A DNA stretch of 64,000 nucleotides, taken from Macrostomum hystrix (taxonomy: Eukaryota; Platyhelminthes; Macrostomidae). Location: the NCBI GenBank assembly GCA_950097015.1, contig CATNEN010000003.1:10646501-10710500 (forward strand), given 5' to 3'. Below the pieces are notes generated by a model that was given only the letters and a program-made list of their open reading frames with translations, was not told the DNA's origin and ran no database searches. The position numbers and the translations under genes are program-made. The first letter of the stretch is position 1. The number at the start of each line of letters is the position of its first letter. Of the stretch, positions 23,885 through 34,680 are shown piece after piece.

Positions 23885-24170
23885 GAAACTGAAATCCCGC
23901 TGCCTCGCTAGAAATCCCACTGCCTCACTAGAAATCCCACTGCCTCATTAGAAATCCCACTGCCTCATTAGAAATCCCACTGCCTCACTAGAAATCCCAC
24001 TGCCTCACTAGAAATCCCACTGCCTCACTAGAAATCCCACTATCTCACTAGAAATCCCACTGCCTCACTAGAAATCCCACTATCTCACTAGAAATCCCAC
24101 AGCCTCGCTAGAAATCCCACTACCTCACTAGAAATCCCATTGTCTCACTAGAAATCCCACTGCCTCACAA
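23885..24170. repeat. 20-bp minisatellite
   Basis: About 14 copies of CTCACTAGAAATCCCACTGC. Confidence 0.96.
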
Positions 24171-25388
24171 TTAACAAGAAGCTGAGAAATTTTGTTGCAA
24201 TGCTTTCTGGGAATCTCTTGGGACTGCGTGTAGGTACTGGTTAGAAACTGTAGAACAATTGGAAATTAATTGAGAAGCTGGTGGATATGCGAGTCAATGC
24301 TTGATTGCTGATACAAAATAAGAACTCAAGAAACAAAATAGGAGTCGGTTTATTCTTCGGTTTTTTGGCATGCTATTATTTAGTAGAATATTCTAGAATC
24401 AAAAACTCAATTCTTTCAGCTCAGCAGTTAAGAAACGAATGATTAGTTTGCGATAAGAATTTTCGATAAGAATCAGGTTTAGCAGAAACGCCAAGAAATG
24501 TAAAGCAGAAGACACTAGCTGCTACAGGCCATGGCCCCACCACTGCTTTATCTAAGCAAACCCAGTGCTGACTTTGTGAAAATTTATTTTCGAGGCCGCT
24601 CACATTTTCACTTGAAGCAAATCATTTTTCAAGGCAAATTTGTTTACTTGTTGCTATGCAACTCTGAGGTCTTCGCTTAGGTTGACCTTTGAACTCCGTA
24701 GATAAAATCTGGGCAAAAAACAGTTTTTATGGCTTAAACTCTTCAGAAATTTCGTCGCAATATAGAGGCTGAATGCAAAAATACGCTCCGAAAGTAAATA
24801 GTTAATTAGACATTGTGCACACGCAATGTATAAAACATAAAATATGTGAATTCATGCAAACTGAAAACAAGAACAACAATTACCTTGCACTTGCACCCAT
24901 CAAGCCCCAGGCGCCTCTGGAGGCTGCGTACTATTGAAAATAAAACTCACATGGGATTCAAGAGTACATGTAGGAGGCAAGAACTCACAAATTCAGCTTC
25001 TGTGCTCACTAAGCAGCAGATGGTCTCAAATATCAGTACACTCGTCAGATTTTCACAACTAATTTTGCTATCGCGAACTATGATACACCAGCCACAGAAG
25101 AGCTTCCAGAGCCGATTCTGCTAGCTTGACTCTGATCTTTCTCAGGGCCCTCTAGCCAGTCTCAGTACCTTTCTTATGCCATATCCATCCTTGGAAAGTA
25201 ATTAAAATGTGTCTTCTAGTCGGCTTTTCATTGACTTGATCAATCGGCATCCCGGTTTAGGGTGACAAACACATGCAGCACTTGCGTAATCTTTATCCAC
25301 AAATGAGTTCACTCTTTACTGTTCCGCTTTGGTCTGAAAGTGGACACCGACTCATGTCCTCGAATACAAGTATCTGCTCGCCTTAGTC
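24171..25388. other. intergenic stretch without a supported gene
   Basis: Only short open frames without recognisable features. It is the 3' flank of the ankyrin/Mab-21 gene. Confidence 0.5.
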
Positions 25389-25612
25389 TCCACCTTGGTC
25401 TTGGCGATCTTCACCTTGGTCTTGGCGATCTTCACCTTGGTCTTGGCGATCTTCACCTTGGTCTTGGCGATCTTCACCTTGGTCTTGGCGATCTTCACCT
25501 TGGTCTTGGCGATCTTCACCTTGGTCTTGGCGATCTTCACCTTGGTCTTGGCGATCTTCACCTTGGTCTTGGCGATCTTCACCTTGGTCTTGGCGATCTT
25601 CACCTTGACTGC
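25389..25612. repeat. 21-bp minisatellite directly after the Mab-21 stop codon
   Basis: About 11 perfect copies, core TTGGTCTTGGCGATCTTCAC. It starts a few bases beyond the stop codon of the minus-strand gene, so it lies in its 3' UTR. The unit is open in several frames on both strands. Confidence 0.96.
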
Positions 25613-28600
25613 TCAACCGGCAGACGGCACAGCTCGTGAGTGATTCTTCTCAACAGCCGCCGCAGCAGCTCCAGATCTCCAGATCGCCGCAGCCACCAGC
25701 AGCTCCTGCTTATCCGCATCCTCCCTCTGATCCACATCCCGGATCCAATCCTGATCGCTCCCGTTTCCTGCTGCTTTTAGCTCATTGCGAAGAGCCCGCA
25801 GCAGAGCGTCAAAGTTCAGGTAGAACCAGTTGCTGTGGTTCTTCATCCGCAGCGGAAAGCAGCCGGCAAAGACTTCGTGCTCAATCGGCAGCTTCGGTCG
25901 CTCGTCAAACCTGAAGCAGAATTTCCAGGCGGAGTCTCGGCTCCTCAGGTGCTGCCACACAAAGACCGCAGTGGCCTCACTCGCCGACCTCTCAGCTCCC
26001 CAATCGATGCCTCTGCTCGCACTGAACGGCCCGCAGTCGCTCACAACTCTCGCTGCACTGAGTCGGTCGCCGAACTTGAGGCAGGCCAGCGCTCTGAGAG
26101 ACTCTCGCGCTGATCGGGCGCAGTCTGGCAGTTTGTCGATCAGCTCTGCGAGACTCTGTCGGGACTGTGGGCTGCGGTCTCCATCGGACAGACGAAGCAC
26201 CGACTCTCTCACGATGTCGTAGATCTCGTGGAACTCGCATGTCTTGGCTTCTGACACGGGTCTGACTTGAAGAATCGGCAGGATGAGGAACGGGTGGAAG
26301 TGGAATCGGCCCGATTTGTTGACGGGTCGCAGACTGTCCTCGAACTGCAGCAGCAGCTGAGGCAGCTCAGCCATGGCGTCTCTCAATGCACCGGCTGCCC
26401 GATTCAACGCTTCGCTCACTCTCTCAGCTGATGTGGGCGACTTCAAGCCTTTCAGGTACACAGCGACATCGCTCAGGAAGAAGTGCTCCAGGATCCGACC
26501 GTCAGGTGTGTCTGATCTGCAGCCGCTCTCCACACCGTCAAGCAGTATCTGCAGCGAGCGTCTCGTGAGACTCACGAGATTCTCCGGCTTCCACTGCTCA
26601 GCCGGTGTCTCCTCCAGCATTCGGAACGTGACGGTCTTTGCGTGAAAGGACTTGAAGCCGACGTTTGAGATCTTCTTCTTCAGCAGCCACTTGAGTGTGA
26701 CGAACAGCTGGCCTTGCAGAGTGCTGAGACTCCGCAGCAGTCGCCTCTCCAGGAAGCTGCTGCTCACTCGGAGCTGCTGGCCCTCCATTCCGGGAGGAGC
26801 TGCGTGCACCACGTGACAGGGCGATGGGTCAGAGGTGAGGTCTCGCTGGAGTGACTGCAGCACGGACTGGGGGATGTTGGAGTTGGAGAGTCTTGGTGGC
26901 TGCAGCGGCGCGATGGGAGGGTAGCGGCAGAGGCGGCGGGCGGTGACTTCGTCCACAGCCGGTCTCAGGGCTGAGCCTCTCTGTGTCCGGGCTGGGTTGG
27001 AGGCTGGAGAAATGGGAAATGCGAGAAATATTGCAAATGCCTCCAGCTTTCAACTCTCAGAAAACAGAAAAATGTGTTTCTTTTCCTTGTTTGTTGTTTC
27101 CTTTAGAAAGCCAAAGAAGTTGAGCAAGTCAAACACATGCTCAATTCTTGTCCCAGCAATCCCGACAGTCTCTGGAAGGAAATTCTCACCGAATCCGGAG
27201 ATCAGGATGTGGCCGTTGCTGAGCTCCACTGTCTGAGCAGCCTCCACTCGGTCGCACTCGCACACATCTCTCGGGTGAAACTGCCTTTCTGGAATCAGCT
27301 GAGTGACATCGATGTCAGAGTCGATGTCAGTTCCGCCATCCAGAGAGACCAGGCTGTTGCCCCAGGCCTCAGAGAAGCTGCCTTGAATATGCATGCCCTC
27401 ATCCTTCATTCTCTTCCTAAGAGCATCCTGCAAGACGTCAGCCACAGCGATCTGCAAGGCGGCTCTGGAGTCCACGAATCCCGACTGACAGAGCTTGAAG
27501 TGCAGCTGCTGGCTCAGCTCTGCGTCGCTGGGTGCGGATCTGAAGGGTGAGAGGAGGCGGCAGCGCTGAGTTTCAGTGAGGCTGGGAGGCTCTGAAGGGT
27601 GAGAGGAGGCGGCAGCGCTGAGTTTCAGTGAGGCTGGGAGGCTCTGAAGGGTGAGAGGAGTAGTGAAAGCGGTTTTCAAACTTCTATGAAATTCCCTTGC
27701 TCAAATGTGCCATGCTTAATAACATTTCCCAGTAACATTTTGCCAGTTTAGACAGTGAAGTTTTGTGGTTAGCGTTTTCTCTTGAAGCAGGGAGCATACT
27801 TTAAAACTCTCCAGGAAGTAGGACACGATCTCAGATAGACAAAATGTTTCAGAAAAATTATTAGAGATGAGCAGGTTGTGTCTCCAAGTAAGAAAATGGC
27901 ACCTTTGATTGCATTGAGCTCGCATTGCAGATGCAGATGCGCCATTCAATGAGCCTCGTCAGCTGCACAACTATCCCGCGCAAAAAATTATTTCTTATAA
28001 TTATTATAAGGACATGTAAAAGAAGACATACCTTATGCTGGTTTGCTGCTTCAATGATTGGCGATCGCCCAGTTGTAGACCTTCGACCACCTCATCGTGT
28101 CCGACTTCAATGGCGCAATCTAATGCCAACTCAGATGAGACAGGACGACCTTGAGCTGCATGGGCTTCGCGCAGCAGCTTAACAACCGTTTTGTGGTCGT
28201 TCTGTAAGGCAATGTGGAGAGGTGATAGGCCATAATTTGTTTGAAGACTGACGTCGGCTCCTGCTTGAATGAGTGAGCGAGCCACCTCATGATGGCCATT
28301 TTGTGAGGCAATGTAGAGAGGTGACGCGCCACGAACTTTCTCTGGAAGATTGACGTCAGCTCCTGCTTGAATGAGTGAGCGAGCCACCTCATTATGACCG
28401 TTTTCTGAGGCAAAGAAGAGTGGTGATTGGCCAGAATTTATTTGAAGATTGACGTCGGCTCCTGCTTGAATGAGCGAGCGAGCCAACTCATGATGGCCAT
28501 TTTCTGAGGCCATGTGGAGGGGTGATGCGCCTTGAACTTTCGTTTCAAGGTTGACGTCGGCTCCTGCTTGAATGAGTGAGCGAGCCACCTTATGATAGCC

Positions 28601-31345
28601 TTCTATTGAGGCAATGTAGAGAGGTGAGAAGCCATTATCTTTCTTTTGAAGGTTGACGTCAGCTCCTGCTTGAATGAGTGAGCGAGCCACCTCATCATCG
28701 CCGTGTTGTGAGGCAATGTGGAGAGGTGATGAGCCAGAATTTGTTTGAAGATTGACGTCGGCTCCTGCTTGAATTAGTGAGCGAACCACCTCATGACGGC
28801 CGAAATGTGAGGCAATGAAGAGAGGTGATGCGCCTTGAACTTTCTCTTGAAGATTGACGTCGGCTCCGGCTTGAATGAGTGAGCGAGCCACCTTATGATG
28901 GCCTTCGTGTGAGGCAATGTAGAGAGGTGACTCGCCAGAATTTCTTTGAATATTGACGTCGGCTCCTGCTTGAATGAGTGAGCGAGCCATCTCATGATGG
29001 CCTTCTTGTGAGGCAATGTAGAGAGGTGACTCGCCAGAATTTGTTTGAAGACTGACGTCGGCTCCTGCTTGAATGAGTGAGCGAGCCACCTCATGATGGC
29101 CATTTTGTGAGGCAATGTAGAGAGGTGACGCGCCACGAACTTTCTCTGGAAGATTGACGTCAGCTCCTGCTTGAATGAGTGAGCGAGCCACCTCATGATG
29201 GCCTTTTTGTGAGGCAATGTAGAGAGGTGAGCAGCCATATTTTTTCTCTTGAAGATTTAGGTCAGCTCCTGCTTGAATGAGTGAGCGAGCCACCTCATTA
29301 TGACCGTTTTCTGAGGCAAAGAAGAGTGGTGATTGGCCAGAATTTATTTGAAGATTGACGTCGGCTCCTGCTTGAATGAGCGAGCGAGCCAACTCATGAT
29401 GGCCATTTTCTGAGGCCATGTGGAGGGGTGATGCGCCTTGAACTTTCGTTTCAAGGTTGACGTCGGCTCCTGCTTGAATGAGTGAGCGAGCCACCTTATG
29501 ATAGCCTTCTATTGAGGCAATGTAGAGAGGTGAGAAGCCATTATCTTTCTTTTGAAGGTTGACGTCAGCTCCTGCTTGAATGAGTGAGCGAGCCACCTCA
29601 TCATCGCCGTGTTGTGAGGCAATGTGGAGAGGTGATGAGCCAGAATTTGTTTGAAGATTGACGTCGGCTCCTGCTTGAATTAGTGAGCGAGCCACCTCAT
29701 GACGGCCGAAATGTGAGGCAATGAAGAGAGGTGATGCGCCTTGAACTTTCTCTTGAAGATTGACGTCGGCTCCGGCTTGAATGAGTGAGCGAGCCACCTC
29801 ATGATGGCCTTCGTGTGAGGCAATGTAGAGAGGTGACTCGCCAGAATTTCTTTGAATATTGACGTCGGCTCCTGCTTGAATGAGTGAGCGAGCCACCTCA
29901 TGATGACCGTTTTGTGAGGCAATGTAGAGAGGTGAATTCCCTTGAACTTTCTCTTGAAGATTGACGTCAGCTCCTGCTTGAATGAGTGAGCGAGCCACCT
30001 CATGATGGCCTTTTTGTGAGGCAATGTAGAGAGGTGAGCAGCCATATTTTTTCTCTTGAAGATTTAGGTCAGCTCCTGCTTGAATGAGTGAGCGAGCCAC
30101 CTCATTATGACCGTTTTCTGAGGCAAAGAAGAGTGGTGATTGGCCAGAATTTATTTGAAGATTGACGTCGGCTCCTGCTTGAATGAGCGAGCGAGCCAAC
30201 TCATGATGGCCATTTTCTGAGGCCATGTGGAGGGGTGATGCGCCTTGAACTTTCGTTTCAAGGTTGACGTCGGCTCCTGCTTGAATGAGTGAGCGAGCCA
30301 CCTTATGATAGCCTTCTATTGAGGCAATGTAGAGAGGTGAGAAGCCATTATCTTTCTTTTGAAGGTTGACGTCAGCTCCTGCTTGAATGAGTGAGCGAGC
30401 CACCTCATCATCGCCGTGTTGTGAGGCAATGTGGAGAGGTGATGAGCCAGAATTTGTTTGAAGATTGACGTCGGCTCCTGCTTGAATTAGTGAGCGAGCC
30501 ACCTCATGACGGCCGAAATGTGAGGCAATGAAGAGAGGTGATGCGCCTTGAACTTTCTCTTGAAGATTGACGTCGGCTCCGGCTTGAATGAGTGAGCGAG
30601 CCACCTTATGATGGCCTTCGTGTGAGGCAATGTAGAGAGGTGACTCGCCAGAATTTCTTTGAATATTGACGTCGGCTCCTGCTTGAATGAGTGAGCGAGC
30701 CACCTCATGATGACCGTTTTGTGAGGCAATGTAGAGAGGTGAATTCCCTTGAACTTTCTCTTGAAGATTGACGTCGGCTCCTGCTTGAATGAGTGAGCGA
30801 GCCACCTCATGATGACCGTTTTGTGAGGCAATGTAGAGAGGTGAATTCCCTTGAACTTTCTCTTGAAGATTGACGTCGGCTCCTGCTTGAATGAGTGAGC
30901 GAGCCACCTCATGATGACCGTTTTGTGAGGCAATCCAGAGAGGTGAGGCGCCCTGGTGTTGCTGAATGTTGATGTCGGCTTGTGCTCTGATGAGCGAATC
31001 CACAAGCTGCTGATAACCATTTCGTGATGCAATCCACAATGCCGTGGTTCCTCTCCAGTGCTGCTTGTCTACATCCGCCCTGCCGTGGATGAGTCTTATC
31101 AGGATGTCGTGTCTTCCGAATTCGCACGCAAGCATCGCTGGGGTATAAAATGTGCCTCTAAACGCAACGAAGGCGTCGATGCTCTTGCCACTGGCAATGA
31201 TCCGATCTACTGAGGCCACGTCGTCGTCCCTGATGGCAGCCAGCAGCTCCTCGTCAGTGAGTGACGCTTGTTGCTTCTCTTCAGGAAGCAGTGAGTTCAT
31301 CAGGAAAAGCACGACTCGTGAGAGCAAATTCAGAAAGGGGAACAT
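25613..31345 (-). CDS. ankyrin-repeat / Mab-21 (cGLR-like) fusion, three exons, 1,729 aa
   Basis: Exon 1, 31345-28032, encodes a hydrophobic start ([16 protein letters not shown]) and about 30 ankyrin repeats of 33 aa (consensus [17 protein letters not shown]). It ends at the strong donor AAG|GTATGT in phase 2. Exon 2, 27539-27055, restores the frame and carries the nucleotidyltransferase motif GSFSEAW (about residue 1158) with TDIDSDIDV (D about 1180 and 1182). Exon 3, 27003-25613, carries the Mab-21 C-terminal half: [45 protein letters not shown] and [16 protein letters not shown]. Intron 2 is only 51 bp with a weak GTTGAA donor. The family includes cGAS-like receptors and MAB21L proteins. 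I do not see the third catalytic aspartate in its usual context, so activity is uncertain. The ankyrin array contains recent 0.8-0.9-kb duplications. Two separate genes are the alternative, but phase and splice sites favour a fusion. Confidence 0.7.
27545..27660 (-). repeat. 52-bp tandem duplication carrying the 3' splice site
   Basis: Two full copies plus a partial third at period 52 bp place CTCTCACCCTTCAG at 27540, 27592 and 27644. Only the copy nearest exon 2 keeps the Mab-21 frame after the ankyrin exon. Confidence 0.85.
28200..31050 (-). repeat. ankyrin-coding tandem repeats with higher-order blocks
   Basis: Roughly 99-bp coding units. A marker (CTCGCCAGAATTTCTTTG) recurs at 28931, 29837 and 30644, giving higher-order periods of 906 and 807 bp, which differ by exactly one 99-bp unit. 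Near identity of the blocks at DNA level indicates recent duplication or gene conversion. Confidence 0.9.
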
Positions 31346-31415
31346 TTTGCAAGGTGCGGTAAGCGATTCGATTTTCGATTGCAGCCAAATTAGTTTAGGC
31401 TCCCACCAAATAGCA

Positions 31416-31440
31416 GTATTTATAATTCTGCTCAGCCAAT
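31416..31440 (-). promoter_or_regulatory. TATA and CCAAT-type promoter elements of the ankyrin/Mab-21 gene
   Basis: On the minus strand TATAAATAC lies at 31424-31416, about 70-80 bp before the ATG at 31345. A CCAAT-type box (plus-strand CCAAT at 31436-31440) lies just upstream and another (minus-strand) near 31480. Confidence 0.5.
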
Positions 31441-31639
31441 AAGAAGCCTTTCAGAGTTGCTTCTCTGCTCCGAGTTGCTCATTGGTTGTTGGCGAGAAGC
31501 TGCTATTGCTGGCGATATTTCATTTCTGTCTTATTTCTGTCTAAAAGGCGAGAATTCCGTTAACAAGTGAGAATTCTGAGAATAGGATTCTGATCGATAT
31601 GCGAAAAGAAAAAAATGTGATGGTGGGAATGCGTTTTTA

Positions 31640-32205
31640 ACAAATGAGAATATTCAATACCAGGTGAGAATTCTGTCTAACAGGTGAGAATTCTGTCTAT
31701 CAGGTGAGAATTCTGTCTATCAGGTGAGAATTCTGTCTAACAGGTGAGAATTCTGTCTAACAGGTGAGAATTCTGTCTATCAGGTGAGAATTCTGTCTAA
31801 CAGGTGAGAATTCTGTCTAGCAGGTGAGAATTCTGTCTATCAGGTGAGAATTCTGTCTAACAGGTGAGAATTCTGTCAATCAGGTGAGAATTCTGTCTAT
31901 CAGGTGAGAATTCTGTCTATCAGGTGAGAATTCTGTCTAACAGGTGAGAATTCTGTCTATCAGGTGAGAATTCTGTCTAACAGGTGAGAATTCTGTCTAG
32001 CAGGTGAGAATTCTGTCTAACAGGTGAGAATTCTGTCTAACAGGTGAGAATTCTGTCTATCAGGTGAGAATTCTGTCTATCAGGTGAGAATTCTGTCTAG
32101 CCGGTGAGAATTCTGCCTATCAGGTGAGAATTCTGTCTAACAGGTGAGAATTCTGTCAATCAGGTGAGAATTCTGTCTATCAGGTGAGAATTCTGTTCAA
32201 CTGGT
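31640..32205. repeat. 20-bp minisatellite containing a consensus 5' splice donor
   Basis: About 28 copies of CAGGTGAGAATTCTGTCTAA (TAT/TAG variants). Every plus-strand unit contains CAG|GTGAGA, a near-ideal donor. Confidence 0.97.
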
Positions 32206-32514
32206 AAGGCTTATTTACTGAAAATATTCAGTCCTAGTGTCAGGGCTCAGGCACTCACAATAGCAGTCAGGTTCCAATAATTATCTTCTCTTGATGGAAT
32301 GATTTGACGAGACAGAAAAAATTAGCTTTTAATTTAAGCTAAATTAATTGATAATAGGATGATTGAGTTGGGCCCAAAGGAAGACACTGTTAATGAAAAT
32401 AAGAAGAGGAATATAAAGTACTCAAAATACTCGTATTTACTTTCTAAAATATTGTGACGTTTATAAACTTTATATTTCTATTTTTTGGTTCCAATTTTGT
32501 AATTCAGTATGAAA

Positions 32515-33900
32515 TTAGCTGGTTGAGCTAGAGCAGTCTCTATGAACGTAGCTGGATGAGCTAGAGCAGTCTCTATGACCGTAGCTGGTTGAGCTAGAAC
32601 AGTCTCAATGACTGTAGATGGATGAGCTAGAACAGTCTCTATGACCGTAGCTGGATGAGCTAGAACAGTCTCTATGACCGTAGCTGGATGAGCTAGAACA
32701 GTCTCTATGACTGAAGATGGATGAGCTGTTGCTATGACCGTAGCTGGATGAGCTAGAGCAGTCTCTATGACCGTAGCTGGATGAGCTAGAACAGTCTCTA
32801 TGACCGTAGCTGGATGAGCTAGAGAAGTCTCTATGACCATAGCTGGATGAGCTAGAGCAGTCTCTATGACCATAGCTGGATGAGCTAGAGCAGTCTCTAT
32901 GACCATAGCTGGTTGAGCTAGAGCAGTCTCTATGAACGTAGCTGGTTGAGCTAGAGCAGTCTCTATGAACGTAGCTGGTTGAGCTAGAGCAGTCTCTATG
33001 AACGTAGCTGGTTGAGCTAGAGCAGTCTCTATGAACGTAGCTGGTTGAGCTAGAGCAGTCTCTATGAACGTAGCTGGATGAGCTAGAGCAGTCTCTATGA
33101 CCGTAGCTGGTTGAGCTAGAACAGTCTCAATGACTGTAGATGGATGAGCTAGAACAGTCTCTATGACCGTAGCTGGATGAGCTAGAGCAGTCTCTATGAC
33201 CGTAGCTGGATGAGCTAGAGCAGTCTCTATGACCGTAGCTGGATGAGCTAGAACAGTCTCTATGACCGTAGCTGGATGAGCTAGAACAGTCTCTATGACT
33301 GAAGATGGATGAGCTGTTGCTATGACCGTAGCTGGATGAGCTAGAGCAGTCTCTATGACCGTAGCTGGATGAGCTAGAGCAGTCTCTATGACCGTAGCTG
33401 GATGAGCTAGAACAGTCTCTATGACTGAAGATGGATGAGCTGTTGCTATGACCGTAGCTGGATGAGCTAGAGCAGTCTCTATGACCGTAGCTGGTTGAGC
33501 TAGAACAGTCTCTATGAACGTAGCTGGTTGAGCTAGAACAGTCTCAATGACTGTAGATGGATGAGCTAGAGCAGTCTCTATGACCGTAGCTGGTTGAGCT
33601 AGAACAGTCTCTATGAACGTAGCTGGTTGAGCTAGAACAGTCTCAATGACTGTAGATGGATGAGCTAGAGCAGTCTCTATGACCGTAGCTGGTTGAGCTA
33701 GAACAGTCTCTATGACCGTAGCTGGTTGAGCTAGAACAGTCTCAATGACTGTAGATGGATGAGCTAGAACAGTCTCTATGACCGTGGCTGGTTGAGCTAG
33801 AAAAGTCTCTATGACTGTAGATGGATGAGCACCTACTATGACCGTAGCTGGATGAGCACTTACTATGACTGTAGATGGATGAGCAGTTTGTATGACTGTC
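32515..33900. repeat. 33-bp minisatellite
   Basis: About 42 copies with core GTAGCTGGATGAGCTAGAGC followed by AGTCTCTATGACC. Shorter variant units (TGAGCTGTTGCTATGACC) recur in the same context, showing block duplication. The minus-strand ORF here (MVIETALAHPA repeats) is an artefact. Confidence 0.97.
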
Positions 33901-34363
33901 TAACAGGTAAGACATTCCTGTACTTTCATATTTTATATGAAATCAGATTGCTTATTTGAGGCTCATATTATGATGTAATGGTCTCGGAGTTAAAGTAGTC
34001 TGTACCACAGACTACCGATTCCTCTCTCTGAAGGCGCCCATTAAACGTCTCTAAAATAAGCAATCGGATTTTATATGGCTAGATTCTGCCTTCCTGGAAT
34101 CTGTTTTTTTGTACTTTTCACTTAATGGTCCCTAAATCGAGCCTTTTCGAGCCCAACGAAATCTATATTTAGAAATGAAACACAAATCAGACAAAGTTTA
34201 ATTAAACTAAAGAAGAACAATGAACGACCAAAACGATACACAACAATCGTAATAACACCAGGGCACACAAACTAATAGGATGCAAAATTTCGAAAGTATT
34301 TTTAGTCACTTTACTCAGTCCTGTATAGTCGTCCCTAAGACTCTTCGCATTTTCGTGTGTAGG
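33901..34363. other. flank between minisatellite and retroelement
   Basis: AT-rich. The motif CAGATTGCTTATTT near 33947 has a partial inverted counterpart AATAAGCAATCGGATTT near 34053. No LTR partner was found on the other side of the element. Confidence 0.4.
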
Positions 34364-34680
34364 TCATTTAAACATGATAGTTACCATGCCACACTCCACC
34401 TCGACACTCTTCACTCCATGCTCGACAGTACAATTGTTGTGTGCATCTCCTGAGTCGGAAGGCAGTGTTGTCTCAGAGTTGCAAGCGACACTGGTCGACG
34501 AGGAGCCCTGCACCACTCCTGATACCAGCAGCATTGTTTGGCTAGAGAGCCCAATGTAGCGCTCCAAAGCAGCAGATGTGTGACCTGTGACTCGACCGAT
34601 TTCAGCCCGCTCTAGGCCAGCGTCGCAGAGCCGTTGCCCACGTCTTCCGTATTCCGTAGAGAGCCGTAGCCTCCATGATG
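34364..34680 (-). pseudogene. tyrosine recombinase C-terminal fragment fused to retroelement
   Basis: A minus-strand frame reads RLCDAGLERAEIGRVTGHTS followed by AALERYIGLSSQTM. The GH..(S/T) motif and the following Tyr are the conserved C-terminal box of tyrosine recombinases (Crypton/DUF3504-like in spacing). Only the last part of the catalytic domain is present, directly after the truncated reverse transcriptase on the same strand. It looks like a breakpoint between two elements. Confidence 0.5.

Noticed and set aside
28004-31032. Several minus-strand ORFs of repeated HLSTLPHK-type peptides in the ankyrin region
   Set aside because: They are the ankyrin units read in another frame.
32478-32906. 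142-codon repeat protein (IETALAHPA units)
   Set aside because: It is created by a 33-bp tandem repeat, shows no start context or splice context, and breaks where short variant units occur.
33947-34070. LTR end of the retroelement
   Set aside because: A short inverted match exists, but no direct-repeat partner was found beyond gag, so an LTR cannot be supported.
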